A stretch of 64,000 bases of DNA from Prevotella sp. (lineage in GTDB: Bacteria; Bacteroidota; Bacteroidia; Bacteroidales; Bacteroidaceae): contig JAFPVC010000022.1 in assembly GCA_017413085.1 (NCBI GenBank), forward strand, positions 1 through 64,000. Direction: 5' to 3'. The notes beneath the pieces are model-generated. The model searched no databases. It was given only the letters and a program-made list of their open reading frames with translations, and was not told the DNA's origin. Of the stretch, positions 9,473 through 17,962 are shown one piece after another (position 1 is the first letter of the stretch; each line of letters starts with the position of its first letter). Position numbers and translations under genes: made by a program.

Positions 9473-9637
9473 GCTGACAGAAGTCCTCAAAAGTGCATTT
9501 TTGGTGAGTAATTCATGCAAAACCATTCTCTAGTTTTGATTTTCACACGAACTTTTCCAATGTGACACTTTGTAAGGCAAAATACATTTTTAGTGGCATT
9601 TGTTCATAACATAAATAGTGATTTGAGGCACGGAAAA
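9473..9637. other. Intergenic stretch without recognised content
   Basis: AT-rich sequence between element B and the next promoter. No reading frame with support and no strong hairpin. A short GACACTTTGT block recalls the hairpin arm of element B and may be a fragment of it. Confidence 0.4.
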
Positions 9638-9669
9638 TTTGGCGGTTTGAATAAAAAGTTGTAAATTTG
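9638..9669 (+). promoter_or_regulatory. Promoter of the AAA/PD-(D/E)XK gene
   Basis: TTTG (9638-9641), 20-bp spacer, TAAATTTG (9662-9669). The predicted 5' UTR of about 80 nt contains the left inverted repeat. Confidence 0.7.
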
Positions 9670-9687
9670 CAAACAAGAACAGTTGAA

Positions 9688-9737
9688 GCTATTACCGCAT
9701 GGTAATTGTGCATTGTGAATTATGCATTGTGAATTGA
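9688..9737. repeat. Left inverted repeat of the AAA/PD-(D/E)XK cassette
   Basis: Begins with TTACCGCATGGTAA and continues with two ATGCATTGTGAATT-like units. The same block occurs inverted at 11311-11360, directly after the gene, with few differences. Confidence 0.75.
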
Positions 9738-9756
9738 AAAAGTGTGAATTAAAGAA

Positions 9757-11310
9757 ATGAAACTTCCTATTGGCATACAATCATTTGAGAGCCTTCGCAA
9801 GGACGGTTATCTCTACATTGACAAGACAGAACTTGTGTATAGTCTTATCAATCAAGGACGTTATTATTTCCTGTCCCGTCCGCGTCGCTTCGGTAAGTCA
9901 CTGCTCATCTCTACCATCAAGGCGGTGTTTGAGGGAAAGCGTGAACTGTTTAAGGGGTTAGCCATTGACAGCAAGGAAGATGTTGACTGGATACCACGGC
10001 CGATACTGCATCTGGATCTTAATACCAACAAATATGATAAGCCCGAGGTGTTGACGGATAAACTTAACAAATCGCTTGAGGATTGGGAAAAGCTGTATGA
10101 CTGTGCACGTCCTGACCTGCCGCACGGCATGCGTTTTGAGAATGTGATAAAGGCCGCACGCGAGAAGACAGGCCACCGTGTTGTGATACTCGTTGATGAG
10201 TATGACAAGCCAATGCTGCAGGCTATTGGCAATGAGACATTGCAGAAAGAATACCGTGCAACACTCAAAGGGTTCTACGGAGCACTGAAGTCAATGGACG
10301 AATGCATTAAGTTTGCCATGCTTACGGGAGTAACAAAGTTTGGTAAGGTTAGCGTATTCAGCGACCTAAACAACTTGATGGATATCTCTATGCTCAGAAT
10401 GTATCATAACATCTGTGGCATAACAGAAGATGAACTGCTCTGCGTATTTGATAAAGAGATAGACAGCCTTGCGGAGAATAATGGCATGACGCGTGAGGAA
10501 TGCATTGCCAAACTGAAGCAGATGTATGATGGCTACCACTTCAGTGAATACGCAAAAGAGGGGATATATAACCCTTTCAGCATACTTAACACCTTCAACA
10601 GCAAAGAATTCCGCAGTTATTGGTTTGAGACCGGCACGCCGACATATCTCGTAGAACTACTCCAGAGGCATCACTACGACCTTGAGCGTATGGCTCGTGC
10701 CGACGTGACATCAGACGTGCTGAACTCAATCGATGCCGAATCAAGCAACCCTATACCCGTAATATACCAAAGCGGATACCTTACCATTAAGGGATATAAG
10801 GAACGTTTCAAGAAATATGTACTTGGTTTCCCTAACGAGGAGGTGGAGGAAGGTTTTATAAAGTATCTTGCTCCATTCTACCTTGACAACCAGTCGAAAC
10901 GCTCGGAATTTGACGTAGAGGCCTTTTCGGAAGATGTAGAGCAAGGTAATCCTGAGCAGTTCTGCATGCGCTTGAAGTCATTGCTCGCAAATGCGCCATA
11001 CGATATGGAGTTGGACAACGAGGGCAACTACCGCAATGTAGTCTGGGTGATATTCAAGATGATGGGGTTCTACAGTCAGTGCGAATACAAAACCAGTGAC
11101 GGTCGTATCGACCTACTGATAGAAACGCCCGACTATCGCTATGTAATAGAGTTCAAGCTTGACGGCACGGCCGAGCAAGCCCTGCAGCAGATAAAGGACA
11201 AGCAATACCTGCTGCCTTTCACGCTCGACAGTAAGAAAACCTATATGGTCGGTATTAACTTCGCCAAGGAACAACGCACAATAGAGAAATACTTGATAGA
11301 GGAAGCATAA
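9757..11310 (+). CDS. AAA-ATPase-like / PD-(D/E)XK nuclease-like protein
   Basis: A 517-residue protein of the family often annotated as predicted AAA-ATPase (PF09820) with a C-terminal PD-(D/E)XK domain (PF08011), found in many paralogues in Bacteroidetes. The N-terminus reads GIQSFESLRKDGYLYIDKT, then a degenerate P-loop SRPRRFGKS (40-48) lacking the usual second Gly, and a Walker B VVILVDEYD (142-150). The nuclease-like end has Asp452 and Glu465-x-Lys467 (GRIDLLIE, VIEFKL), so the catalytic residues look intact. The true activity of the family is unknown; mobile-element-like spread is known. Inverted repeats lie 20 bp before the start and immediately after the stop, which suggests a transferable unit. 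Confidence 0.85.
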   Translation: MKLPIGIQSFESLRKDGYLYIDKTELVYSLINQGRYYFLSRPRRFGKSLLISTIKAVFEGKRELFKGLAIDSKEDVDWIPRPILHLDLNTNKYDKPEVLTDKLNKSLEDWEKLYDCARPDLPHGMRFENVIKAAREKTGHRVVILVDEYDKPMLQAIGNETLQKEYRATLKGFYGALKSMDECIKFAMLTGVTKFGKVSVFSDLNNLMDISMLRMYHNICGITEDELLCVFDKEIDSLAENNGMTREECIAKLKQMYDGYHFSEYAKEGIYNPFSILNTFNSKEFRSYWFETGTPTYLVELLQRHHYDLERMARADVTSDVLNSIDAESSNPIPVIYQSGYLTIKGYKERFKKYVLGFPNEEVEEGFIKYLAPFYLDNQSKRSEFDVEAFSEDVEQGNPEQFCMRLKSLLANAPYDMELDNEGNYRNVVWVIFKMMGFYSQCEYKTSDGRIDLLIETPDYRYVIEFKLDGTAEQALQQIKDKQYLLPFTLDSKKTYMVGINFAKEQRTIEKYLIEEA

Positions 11311-11412
11311 TTCATAATGCACAATGCATAATTCATAATACACAATTACCATGCGGTAGCACTTTCCATGCGCAGCCAATTGTGAATTGTGCATTGTGAA
11401 TTATGCATTGTT
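11311..11412. repeat. Right inverted repeat of the cassette, itself palindromic
   Basis: 11311-11360 is the inverted copy of 9688-9737, including the complement of TTACCGCATGGTAA at 11346-11359. 11378-11412 then carries the ATTGTGAATTGTGCATTGTG units in the forward sense, so this flank can fold back on itself. Confidence 0.7.
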
Positions 11413-11562
11413 ATTCCCACTCACTTGCCCAGCCACCAAACCCCTTGGCGCAGGGCTGTTCTTACTCTATCACTACAATCTTGTCATTATGTATATACAT
11501 ACCTTTCTTTGAAGGCTTGCCGCTGAGGCGGATGCCGCTGACGGTGTGCCAGTCTGAAAGTG
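11411..11562 (-). pseudogene. Two gene-end relics: surface-protein tail and small peptide tail
   Basis: On the minus strand the frame reads DWHTVSGIRLSGKPSKKG, then MYIHNDKIVVIE and a stop (11462-11464). This has the form of the C-terminal tail common in Prevotella/Bacteroides surface proteins (W-T-x-x-G-x-x-L-S-x-K-P-x-K-K-G-x-Y-I). In the same frame after that stop comes EQPCAKGFGGWASEWE and a second stop (11411-11413), matching the end of the small peptide at 409-573. No upstream start exists, so both are remnants. Confidence 0.55.
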
Positions 11563-11600
11563 AAGAGTGAGGAGTGAAGAGTGAACACAGATTTTAGAGA

Positions 11601-11670
11601 TAAATGCCGTTAATTACACTCGTTAATACATTAACGCTCAAGATTATTAATGTCATTAATGGATGAAATC
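11601..11670. repeat. TTAATG(A/T)CATTAA-type repeat, partial copy
   Basis: Carries GTTAATACATTAACG and TTATTAATGTCATTAATGG, similar in pattern and sequence to the elements at 655-770 and 53059-53255, but shorter. It lies before the paaK promoter. Confidence 0.4.
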
Positions 11671-11713
11671 AACGGCTTATCTTTGGAAATTATATTCTTT
11701 TTCTCTTGATAAT

Positions 11714-11744
11714 TTTGTAGTTTCAGGAAAAATTCGTAACTTTG
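11714..11744 (+). promoter_or_regulatory. Promoter of paaK
   Basis: TTTG (11714-11717), 19-bp spacer, TAACTTTG (11737-11744). It excludes the TTG at 11742 as a start codon, because that codon lies inside the -7 box. Confidence 0.8.
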
Positions 11745-11798
11745 CAACTTAATGTCCGCAAATCGTGGAATTTACATGAATACAAAAAACAAACAAAT

Positions 11799-13106
11799 AT
11801 GATACTTAACAGAGAAATGGAGTGCATGGACCGTGAGTCCATGACCAAACTACAGTCTGAGCGACTGGTTGCAACAGTGAAACGTTGCTATGAGAACGTA
11901 CCGTTCTATCGCAAGAAAATGGACAAGAAAGGCGTGAAGCCTGAAGACATCCACGGCATAGAGGATATTAACAAACTGCCGTTTACCACAAAGCACGACC
12001 TGCGCGATGCCTATCCATTCGGACTTAACGCCGTACCTATGGAGGAGATTGTACGCATACACGCTTCGTCAGGCACCACGGGAAAGCCGGTTGTTGGTAC
12101 TTACACAAAGAAAGACCTTGAGCATTGGGCTGAGGGTGCTGCACGTGTGTTGGCTGCCGGCGGCGTTGACAAGGGTGACGTGGTACAGGTAAGTTACGGC
12201 TACGGACTGTTCACCGGCGGACTGGGCGCACATGACGCTGCCGGCTACCTCGGTGCCGTGCAGTTGCCTACATCTGCAGGCAACTCTACCAAACAGATAA
12301 TGCTGATGAAAGACTTCGGTACTGCGGCTTTGTGCTGCACACCGTCATACGCCCTGCACCTTGCAGAAGTGCTCCAACATTCCGACGAGGTGAATCTGGA
12401 AGACCTGAAACTGCGTGTAGGTTTCTTCGGTGCAGAGCCTTGGACAGAAGGCATGCGCAGGGAACTTGAGGACAAGCTGCACATCAAGGCAATAGACATA
12501 TATGGCCTGACGGAGATGTCTGGTCCCGGTGTTGGCGGTGAGTGTGAGTATCAGGACGGCACACACCTCTGGGAAGACATGTATTTCCCAGAGATTATCA
12601 ACCCTGACACGCTGGAGCCATGCGCACCGGGTGAGTTCGGTGAATTGGTATTCACCTCGCTCTGCAAGGAGGGTATGCCGATACTGCGTTACCGCACACG
12701 CGACCTTACGCGCCTCATCTATGAGCCATGCCGCTGCGGACGTACAGCAGTGCGTATGGACAGAATACTCGGTCGTTCGGACGACATGATGATTATCCGT
12801 GGTGTGAACGTGTTCCCAACTCAGATAGAGGCTTGTCTGACGGAGTTCCCAGCATTCAGCCCGCACTACTTCATCACTGTGGACCGCAAGAACAACGAAG
12901 ATACCTTCGACCTCGACGTAGAGTTGAATACAGAGTACTTCTCGCCAAACCCAGCGAAGCAGATGCCGTTCATCAAACCACTGTACGACCGCATCGTTTC
13001 TATGGTAGGCATCAAGCCAAACATCCACATCAAGGATCCTGGCTCTATACAGCGTTCAATCGGCAAGCAAAAGCACGTGAACGACAAGCGTAATTTCAGA
13101 AACTGA
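11799..13106 (+). CDS. paaK: Phenylacetate-CoA ligase
   Basis: A 435-residue AMP-forming ligase of the PaaK type, which activates phenylacetate or a related aryl acid to its CoA thioester. The ATP/AMP motif SSGTTGKP is at 90-97. The middle has the adenylation motif YGLTEMSGPG and the hinge region RTRDLTR, with the C-terminal domain ending in KQKHVNDKRN. The start is ATG 11799, since the upstream TTG lies in the promoter; this gives the normal PaaK length. In anaerobic gut Bacteroidales this enzyme may feed aryl-acid ferredoxin oxidoreductase or phenylacetate metabolism, but the partners are not in the window. Confidence 0.92.
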   Translation: MILNREMECMDRESMTKLQSERLVATVKRCYENVPFYRKKMDKKGVKPEDIHGIEDINKLPFTTKHDLRDAYPFGLNAVPMEEIVRIHASSGTTGKPVVGTYTKKDLEHWAEGAARVLAAGGVDKGDVVQVSYGYGLFTGGLGAHDAAGYLGAVQLPTSAGNSTKQIMLMKDFGTAALCCTPSYALHLAEVLQHSDEVNLEDLKLRVGFFGAEPWTEGMRRELEDKLHIKAIDIYGLTEMSGPGVGGECEYQDGTHLWEDMYFPEIINPDTLEPCAPGEFGELVFTSLCKEGMPILRYRTRDLTRLIYEPCRCGRTAVRMDRILGRSDDMMIIRGVNVFPTQIEACLTEFPAFSPHYFITVDRKNNEDTFDLDVELNTEYFSPNPAKQMPFIKPLYDRIVSMVGIKPNIHIKDPGSIQRSIGKQKHVNDKRNFRN

Positions 13107-13147
13107 GAAATTAGGGTTGTTCAATAGATAATTATAAAAACCACAAT

Positions 13148-13189
13148 AAAAAAATGGGGCTGCTGATTTTTCAGCAGCCCCATTTTTTT
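13148..13189. terminator. Bidirectional terminator between paaK and hisI
   Basis: Perfect 19-bp stem with core TGGGGCTGCTGA, a TTTT loop, and A/T runs on both sides. It serves paaK on the plus strand and hisI on the minus strand. Confidence 0.9.
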
Positions 13190-13194
13190 ATCAT

Positions 13195-13506
13195 CTACAC
13201 ATTCTTTTCTCCCCAGCAGGTGTCAGTGCCAGTGTGGCACGTAGGACCATGCGGATGAACCTTTACGAGGAGCGTATCATTGTCGCAGTCTACCTTTATG
13301 TCTACCAAGTCAAGGAAATTTCCACTGGTCTCTCCCTTAGTCCACAGGCACTTTCTGCCACGACTCCAGAATGTAACCTTTTTAGTCGCAAGAGTCTTTT
13401 CGTAAGCCTCTTCATTCATATAACCCAGCATCAGCACGTTTTTCGTCACGGCATCCTGAATGATGGCAGGAACCAGTCCCCCACCCTTTTCAAAATCAAT
13501 CTTCAT
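13195..13506 (-). CDS. hisI: Phosphoribosyl-AMP cyclohydrolase, single-domain form
   Basis: A 103-residue protein matching the PRA-CH domain, which opens the adenine ring of phosphoribosyl-AMP in histidine synthesis. The Zn/Mg ligand block [10 protein letters not shown] and the [15 protein letters not shown] motif are both present. The HisE pyrophosphohydrolase domain commonly fused to it in Bacteroidetes is missing: the frame stops 4 residues after the last motif and a terminator follows at once. A separate hisE may exist elsewhere. A -7 box CAAAATTA (complement, 13541-13548) lies 35 bp upstream, with no clear -33 box. Confidence 0.9.
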   Translation of the reverse strand: MKIDFEKGGGLVPAIIQDAVTKNVLMLGYMNEEAYEKTLATKKVTFWSRGRKCLWTKGETSGNFLDLVDIKVDCDNDTLLVKVHPHGPTCHTGTDTCWGEKNV

Positions 13507-13587
13507 ATTATTACTATTATTGTTTCGTAAATATAATCCGCAAAATTATATCTTTTTCTTGAACCTCACAAGTTTTTACGTAATAAT

Positions 13588-13619
13588 TTTGGCTGTTTGA
13601 ATAAAATACTGTAACTTTG
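13588..13619 (+). promoter_or_regulatory. Promoter of the DUF2027-Smr gene
   Basis: TTTG (13588-13591), 20-bp spacer, TAACTTTG (13612-13619). Start codons earlier than 13643 would fall in or next to the -7 box. Confidence 0.8.
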
Positions 13620-13642
13620 TGCTTATAGAACAAAAAACTCAC

Positions 13643-14419
13643 ATGAACATGACACTGAATATTGGCGACAAGGTACGTTTCCTCAACGATGTAGGCGGTG
13701 GAACGGTTGCAGGCTTCCAGCGAGGAGGCATAGTATTGGTAGAAGACGCTGACGGCTTTGAGATTCCCGTCAGGGAGCAGGAGGTGGTTCTCGTTAGCTC
13801 ATCAGAAAGTAAACTGACACGAGAACCCGTGCGCGAGGAGCCGGAAGAACAGGAAGAGCCCGTGTATCGCGTCAAGACAATACTGGCATCGAAGGGAGCA
13901 GCTTCCTCTCCGACATACGAACGCACTGCACCAGAACAGAAGCATACCCCTACTCCATCCAACGAGGCCGCACCAGTCTCACTGGAGGAGCGCATAGCAG
14001 CACTGGAGCGCAAGGTAAAACACATGCAGCAACGCATTGAGCAACTGGAGGCAGGCAAAACATTGCGCGAACACCTGCAGGACAGCGGTTTCAAGGTAAC
14101 TGAATCTATCAAACACAAAGTAAAAGAAAAGAAAGACGACCTGCTTGAAATAGACCTGCATGCAGAGGAACTGCTCGAAACAACCGCCGGCATGGATGCC
14201 TCAGCCATAAAGGAATATCAACTTGACGTGTTCCGCCGCACCATGCAGGAGAACATGAAAAACAAAGGACAACGCATCGTCTTCATTCACGGCAACGGCG
14301 ACGGAGTGCTGCGCAGAGCCATACTCAGCGAACTGCAACGCTCTTACAAGCACTGCCAATGGCAGGATGCATCATTTCAGCAATACGGATTCGGTGCCAC
14401 AATGGTAACAATAAGATAA
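13643..14419 (+). CDS. DUF2027 / Smr-domain protein
   Basis: A 258-residue protein from ATG 13643 (MNMTLNIGDKVRFLND). The N-terminal domain begins IGDKVRFLNDVGGGTV, typical of DUF2027. The middle is a coiled coil (about 110-140), and the C-terminal Smr domain has IDLHAEEL near residue 171 and HGNGDGVLR near 210. Smr domains of MutS2-like proteins nick DNA or cleave RNA on collided ribosomes; which applies to this Bacteroidetes family is not known. It likely reads through to the GH28 gene 48 bp downstream, since no promoter or terminator lies between. Confidence 0.85.
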   Translation: MNMTLNIGDKVRFLNDVGGGTVAGFQRGGIVLVEDADGFEIPVREQEVVLVSSSESKLTREPVREEPEEQEEPVYRVKTILASKGAASSPTYERTAPEQKHTPTPSNEAAPVSLEERIAALERKVKHMQQRIEQLEAGKTLREHLQDSGFKVTESIKHKVKEKKDDLLEIDLHAEELLETTAGMDASAIKEYQLDVFRRTMQENMKNKGQRIVFIHGNGDGVLRRAILSELQRSYKHCQWQDASFQQYGFGATMVTIR

Positions 14420-14467
14420 ACAACGAAAAGACAAACAACAACATAATCATTCACACAGATAACAACA

Positions 14468-15847
14468 ATGAAGAAAATCCTACTACTGGCACTTATGACG
14501 GTGCTGACACTATCACAAGCCACTGCGGCCAACAAGTCAAAGGCAAGAACTAACACAGACATCTTCCCTGACGGAACAGAGGTGCCGGCATGGTTTCATG
14601 ACACTACACCTGTAGACTTGCAGAAACTCGGCAAGCAGTATAAACTGACCGACAACGGCATCTTCTCTGACGGTCGGGTTCACACGGCTGAGATACAAGC
14701 TCTCATTGACAAGGCTGCCAGCCAGGGCGGCGGAGTGATTGTGGTGCCGCAGGGCATATACCTGAGCGGCGGACTCATTTTCAAGCAAGGCACACATCTT
14801 TATATAGAGGACGGCGGAGTGCTGATGGGTTCTGACTTCATCGGCGACTATCCCTTAGGCAAAACACGCATAGAAGGCGAGACATGCACCTACTTCGGTG
14901 CCCTGATTAATGCCGATGGCCTTGACGGCTTCACTATTTCTGGCAAGGGAACCATTGACGGCAATGGTCTGAAGTATCACCAGCAGTTCTGGCTGCGCCG
15001 CAAATGGAACCGCGCATGCACAAATAAGGACGAACAGCGTCCACGACTCGTGTATGTCAGCAACTGCAAGAACGTGCAGATAGAAGGAGTAAAACTACAG
15101 AACTCTGCTTTCTGGACCACACACATCTACAATTCTGAAAACGTGAAGTTGCTCAATCTGCGCATATACTCGCTCGGCAAGCCCGACACATCCAAAGGCC
15201 CGTCAACCGATGCCATTGACCTCGACGTAGTGAAGAACGTGCTCGTCAAAAACTGCTACATGTCGGTTAATGACGATGCCGTGGCCATCAAGGGCGGCAA
15301 AGGCCCGTATGCTGATGCCTTCAAGAAAAAATATGAGGGCGTACAGATACCTGCAGAGAGCATCGGCAACGGTGCCAACTCAAACATAATCATCGAAGAC
15401 TGTGAATACGGGTTCTGCCACGGCTGCCTTACTCTTGGCTCAGAGTCTGTGCATAGCCGCAACATCATACTGCGCCGCATCAACATATCATCACAGGCCA
15501 ACAACCTGCTGTGGCTGAAGATGCGCCCCGACACTCCGCAACTATATGAGTATATCACCGTGGAAGACATCACCGGGCCGGTGAAGAATTTCATCCTTGT
15601 AGCTCCATGGACGCAGTTCTATGACCTCAAGGGACGCAAGGACAAACCAATGTCTTACTCCGACCACATCACCATGCGCCGCTGCAACGTGGACTGCAAC
15701 GTATTCTTCAACGTGAAACAGCAGGAGGAAGTGTATCATTTGTCAAACTTCATCTTTGAAGACCTCACGGTCAGAGCAAAGAATACGGAGTTCAATCCTG
15801 AAATAGTAGAAGGCTTTAGTTACAAAAACCTCAACGTGAAGCAATGA
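14468..15847 (+). CDS. GH28 polygalacturonase-like pectinase, secreted
   Basis: A 459-residue right-handed beta-helix hydrolase with a signal peptide (MKKILLLALMTVLTLSQATA). GH28 enzymes cut alpha-1,4 galacturonosyl or rhamnogalacturonan bonds of pectin. The catalytic Asp motifs appear as STDAIDLD (about 248-255) and NDDAVAIKGG (about 267-276), and the conserved His block as FCHGCLTLGSE (about 315-325), so the active site looks complete. It probably acts in the periplasm or at the outer surface. Overlaps the next small gene by four bases (ATGA). Confidence 0.9.
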   Translation: MKKILLLALMTVLTLSQATAANKSKARTNTDIFPDGTEVPAWFHDTTPVDLQKLGKQYKLTDNGIFSDGRVHTAEIQALIDKAASQGGGVIVVPQGIYLSGGLIFKQGTHLYIEDGGVLMGSDFIGDYPLGKTRIEGETCTYFGALINADGLDGFTISGKGTIDGNGLKYHQQFWLRRKWNRACTNKDEQRPRLVYVSNCKNVQIEGVKLQNSAFWTTHIYNSENVKLLNLRIYSLGKPDTSKGPSTDAIDLDVVKNVLVKNCYMSVNDDAVAIKGGKGPYADAFKKKYEGVQIPAESIGNGANSNIIIEDCEYGFCHGCLTLGSESVHSRNIILRRINISSQANNLLWLKMRPDTPQLYEYITVEDITGPVKNFILVAPWTQFYDLKGRKDKPMSYSDHITMRRCNVDCNVFFNVKQQEEVYHLSNFIFEDLTVRAKNTEFNPEIVEGFSYKNLNVKQ

Positions 15848-15984
15848 ATCGTTTCGACAAGCAGGATGAACGTCGTCGTGACGACCTCATCCGTACCATA
15901 GAACACAGCGTAGAGAGTCTCCAAACTGCGGAGCTGGAGGCTCTCTACTACGACATGATATCAAAGGGATATATCACAAACTAA
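15844..15984 (+). CDS. 46-residue protein coupled to GH28 gene
   Basis: Short frame MNRFDKQDERRRDDLIRTIE and on to a C-terminus KGYITN. Its ATG overlaps the GH28 stop as ATGA, the classic translational-coupling geometry. The sequence is charged and helix-prone with no signal peptide, so it should be cytoplasmic. I do not recognise a family. Codon use resembles the neighbours. The tight overlap is the main support. Confidence 0.55.
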   Translation: MNRFDKQDERRRDDLIRTIEHSVESLQTAELEALYYDMISKGYITN

Positions 15985-15985
15985 A

Positions 15986-16075
15986 AGAATTGAAGAATTG
16001 AAAAATTGAAAGATTAAAGGATTAAAGAATTGAAGGATTAAAGAATTGAAAGATTGAAGGATTAAAGAATTGAAA
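15986..16075. repeat. ATTGAAG-type low-complexity array
   Basis: Nine imperfect units of GAATTGAAG / GGATTAAAG in the sense strand, between the 46-residue gene and the WG-repeat gene. Confidence 0.75.
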
Positions 16076-16159
16076 CACTGACAACGAACTATATCAACAT
16101 ATCTGCCTTTCTAAAAGGCATTTCAACAGCATTATTCACTATATAAATCGCAGGAAACT

Positions 16160-17815
16160 ATGAAAAAACTAAAATCTTTATTTATCTTCATTATGTTGTC
16201 TGCATTATGCTGTACCTCGGCTGATGCACAAGGAGTCTTCGGACAAATCAAGAAGGGATTAAACGAGGCAAAAAACAAGGGCGTCAGCGGTTCCGTAAAG
16301 GGAGTTATCAACTCTGCTGCAGACATGGTAGGAGCCGGCAGCGGAAAAAAGAATGGCTCTGGCAAGGGAAACGGTAACGGCAATGGTAAAGGTAATGGAA
16401 ATGGAAATGGAAACGGTTCTGGTGGTGGCAACAACGACGGTGGCAAGAAAGACGAAGGCCCCGGCAATCATCCCCAAGGTGCCGGGAAATGGGGCAATAT
16501 ACCTACTGTCGTGTCAACAGCCCAAGACTTCTGCTGGCTTTGCGTCACTCCGTCATACGACGGTGTGTTCGCCATACCCGAGAGCGGCAGCAGCAGCAAC
16601 AAAAAATGGCGTTTCTATAAGACGGAGGGCGGAGAACCCGTGACGGACAAAATATGGATTACAGCATCAGAGCCGCATTTCAATGGTGGTGTGTGCGCAG
16701 TCTGTGACCCTGCTACCAAAAAGTGGTTCGTACTGAAGAAAGACGGCACAACCATTGCGTTGGCACAGAACGTCACCAGCGTAACAAACTTCCTCGACGG
16801 CGTGGCAATAGCCTCTACAAGCTATACCGACCACTACTACATTAACGATAAAGGCCAGCGGGCATATCCCAACGCCAAGCCTTACAAGGCTGAGATATAT
16901 CCGCTCATCGACGGCAAGCGCCGATTGTTCCAAGGCAAGAACAGCATGGGCGTGGGAGCATACGGTTTTCTCGACGGACATGGCAACGTGGTGATTAAGC
17001 CACAGTACTCATGGGCACGCAACTTCGGCAGCGACGTGGCGGTGGTCTATGATCGTGAAGCCACGAAGAATAAGTACTGGGTAATCAACAACATGGGCAA
17101 TAAGGTGGCTGAGGTACCAGAGCAGTATGCAGACTATGGCTGGACACCAGATTGCAACATAACGGAGTTTATCAATTCTGCCACTGTGGTGATGAACAAT
17201 GAAACCCGCAAATACGACATCATCTCCCCGACCATGCAGGTTAAGGCATCGTATGACTATGCCTCACCCTTCTGCCAGAAGACCATGCCGGGGACGGCCC
17301 AGGTATGCGTGGTGAAGAATGACGACTGGAAGCATCCGCGGCTGTGCGATACCACGGGCAAGGTAATTGACGAAAACTACCACACTATCATGCCATATCC
17401 GCAGACAGACTACATTGTTCCTGAAATGATATCGTTACGACCCACGCAGCCATGGGCAGAGACGATGAACAATAAAAAGGAGGTTACAGTTCGCACCCCT
17501 TATATAGAGGAAAACGATCCAAACACAAATGAGGCGTGGGTGATACCACGCTGGCAATATACCGGTTACTGTCTGATTGGTGGCGGAACCACCGATTACG
17601 GCTGGGTTATGGACTACGAGGGATTGGTGCGTATGTATAATGCCAAATATGAACAGCCTGATGCCTACAGTATGGATGGTTATGCCAAGGCCATAAAGAA
17701 ATCAACGGCAGGCTGGCGGCTGTTAGTCAGTACGTGGGTAGAAGACCTGGAGGAGCACATGGTGTTCGTCGACAAATTTGGCAAACCTGTAGTCGAGGTC
17801 ATAAGCAATAAGTAA
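16160..17815 (+). CDS. Secreted WG-repeat-like protein with Gly/Asn linker
   Basis: A 551-residue protein with a signal peptide (to about residue 24, SADAQ). Residues 62-95 form a low-complexity linker made of GNGKGNGNGN-type repeats. The remainder contains degenerate WG-like units of the form DGxxAFxD/YxDGHGNVVIKPQYSWARNF, with DKGQR and D(K/G)FGKPVVEVI pieces, as in WG-containing-repeat proteins (PF14903) whose role is mostly unknown. Likely exported to the periplasm or cell surface. A strong terminator follows. Confidence 0.65.
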   Translation: MKKLKSLFIFIMLSALCCTSADAQGVFGQIKKGLNEAKNKGVSGSVKGVINSAADMVGAGSGKKNGSGKGNGNGNGKGNGNGNGNGSGGGNNDGGKKDEGPGNHPQGAGKWGNIPTVVSTAQDFCWLCVTPSYDGVFAIPESGSSSNKKWRFYKTEGGEPVTDKIWITASEPHFNGGVCAVCDPATKKWFVLKKDGTTIALAQNVTSVTNFLDGVAIASTSYTDHYYINDKGQRAYPNAKPYKAEIYPLIDGKRRLFQGKNSMGVGAYGFLDGHGNVVIKPQYSWARNFGSDVAVVYDREATKNKYWVINNMGNKVAEVPEQYADYGWTPDCNITEFINSATVVMNNETRKYDIISPTMQVKASYDYASPFCQKTMPGTAQVCVVKNDDWKHPRLCDTTGKVIDENYHTIMPYPQTDYIVPEMISLRPTQPWAETMNNKKEVTVRTPYIEENDPNTNEAWVIPRWQYTGYCLIGGGTTDYGWVMDYEGLVRMYNAKYEQPDAYSMDGYAKAIKKSTAGWRLLVSTWVEDLEEHMVFVDKFGKPVVEVISNK

Positions 17816-17842
17816 GTATTACAATTCAAACCATATTAACTA

Positions 17843-17883
17843 ACAAAAAAGACATGCACAAGATTTGCGCATGTCTTTTTTGT
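17843..17883. terminator. Intrinsic terminator after WG-repeat gene
   Basis: 15-bp perfect stem ACAAAAAAGACATGC and complement around an 11-base loop, with a T-run on the plus side and A-run on the other. Could serve both converging genes. Confidence 0.85.
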
Positions 17884-17901
17884 GTATGTAACTATTGTAG
17901 T

Positions 17902-17962
17902 GATTTTCGGATTAATACTAACCAGTGATTTTCGGATTATCACTAAACGGCGATTTTCGGAT
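17902..17962. repeat. Three 25-bp direct repeats spanning a stop codon
   Basis: GATTTTCGGAT occurs at 17902, 17927 and 17952, an exact 25-bp period. The third copy encodes the end of the GT2 protein (YPKIAV) and the other two lie just beyond its stop. Confidence 0.75.

Noticed and set aside
9757..11310. Classical transposase
   Set aside because: Motifs are of a degenerate P-loop and a PD-(D/E)XK fold; no DDE or HUH signature.
11742..11798. Longer paaK start at TTG 11742
   Set aside because: The codon lies inside the -7 promoter box, and the normal PaaK length is reached from ATG 11799.
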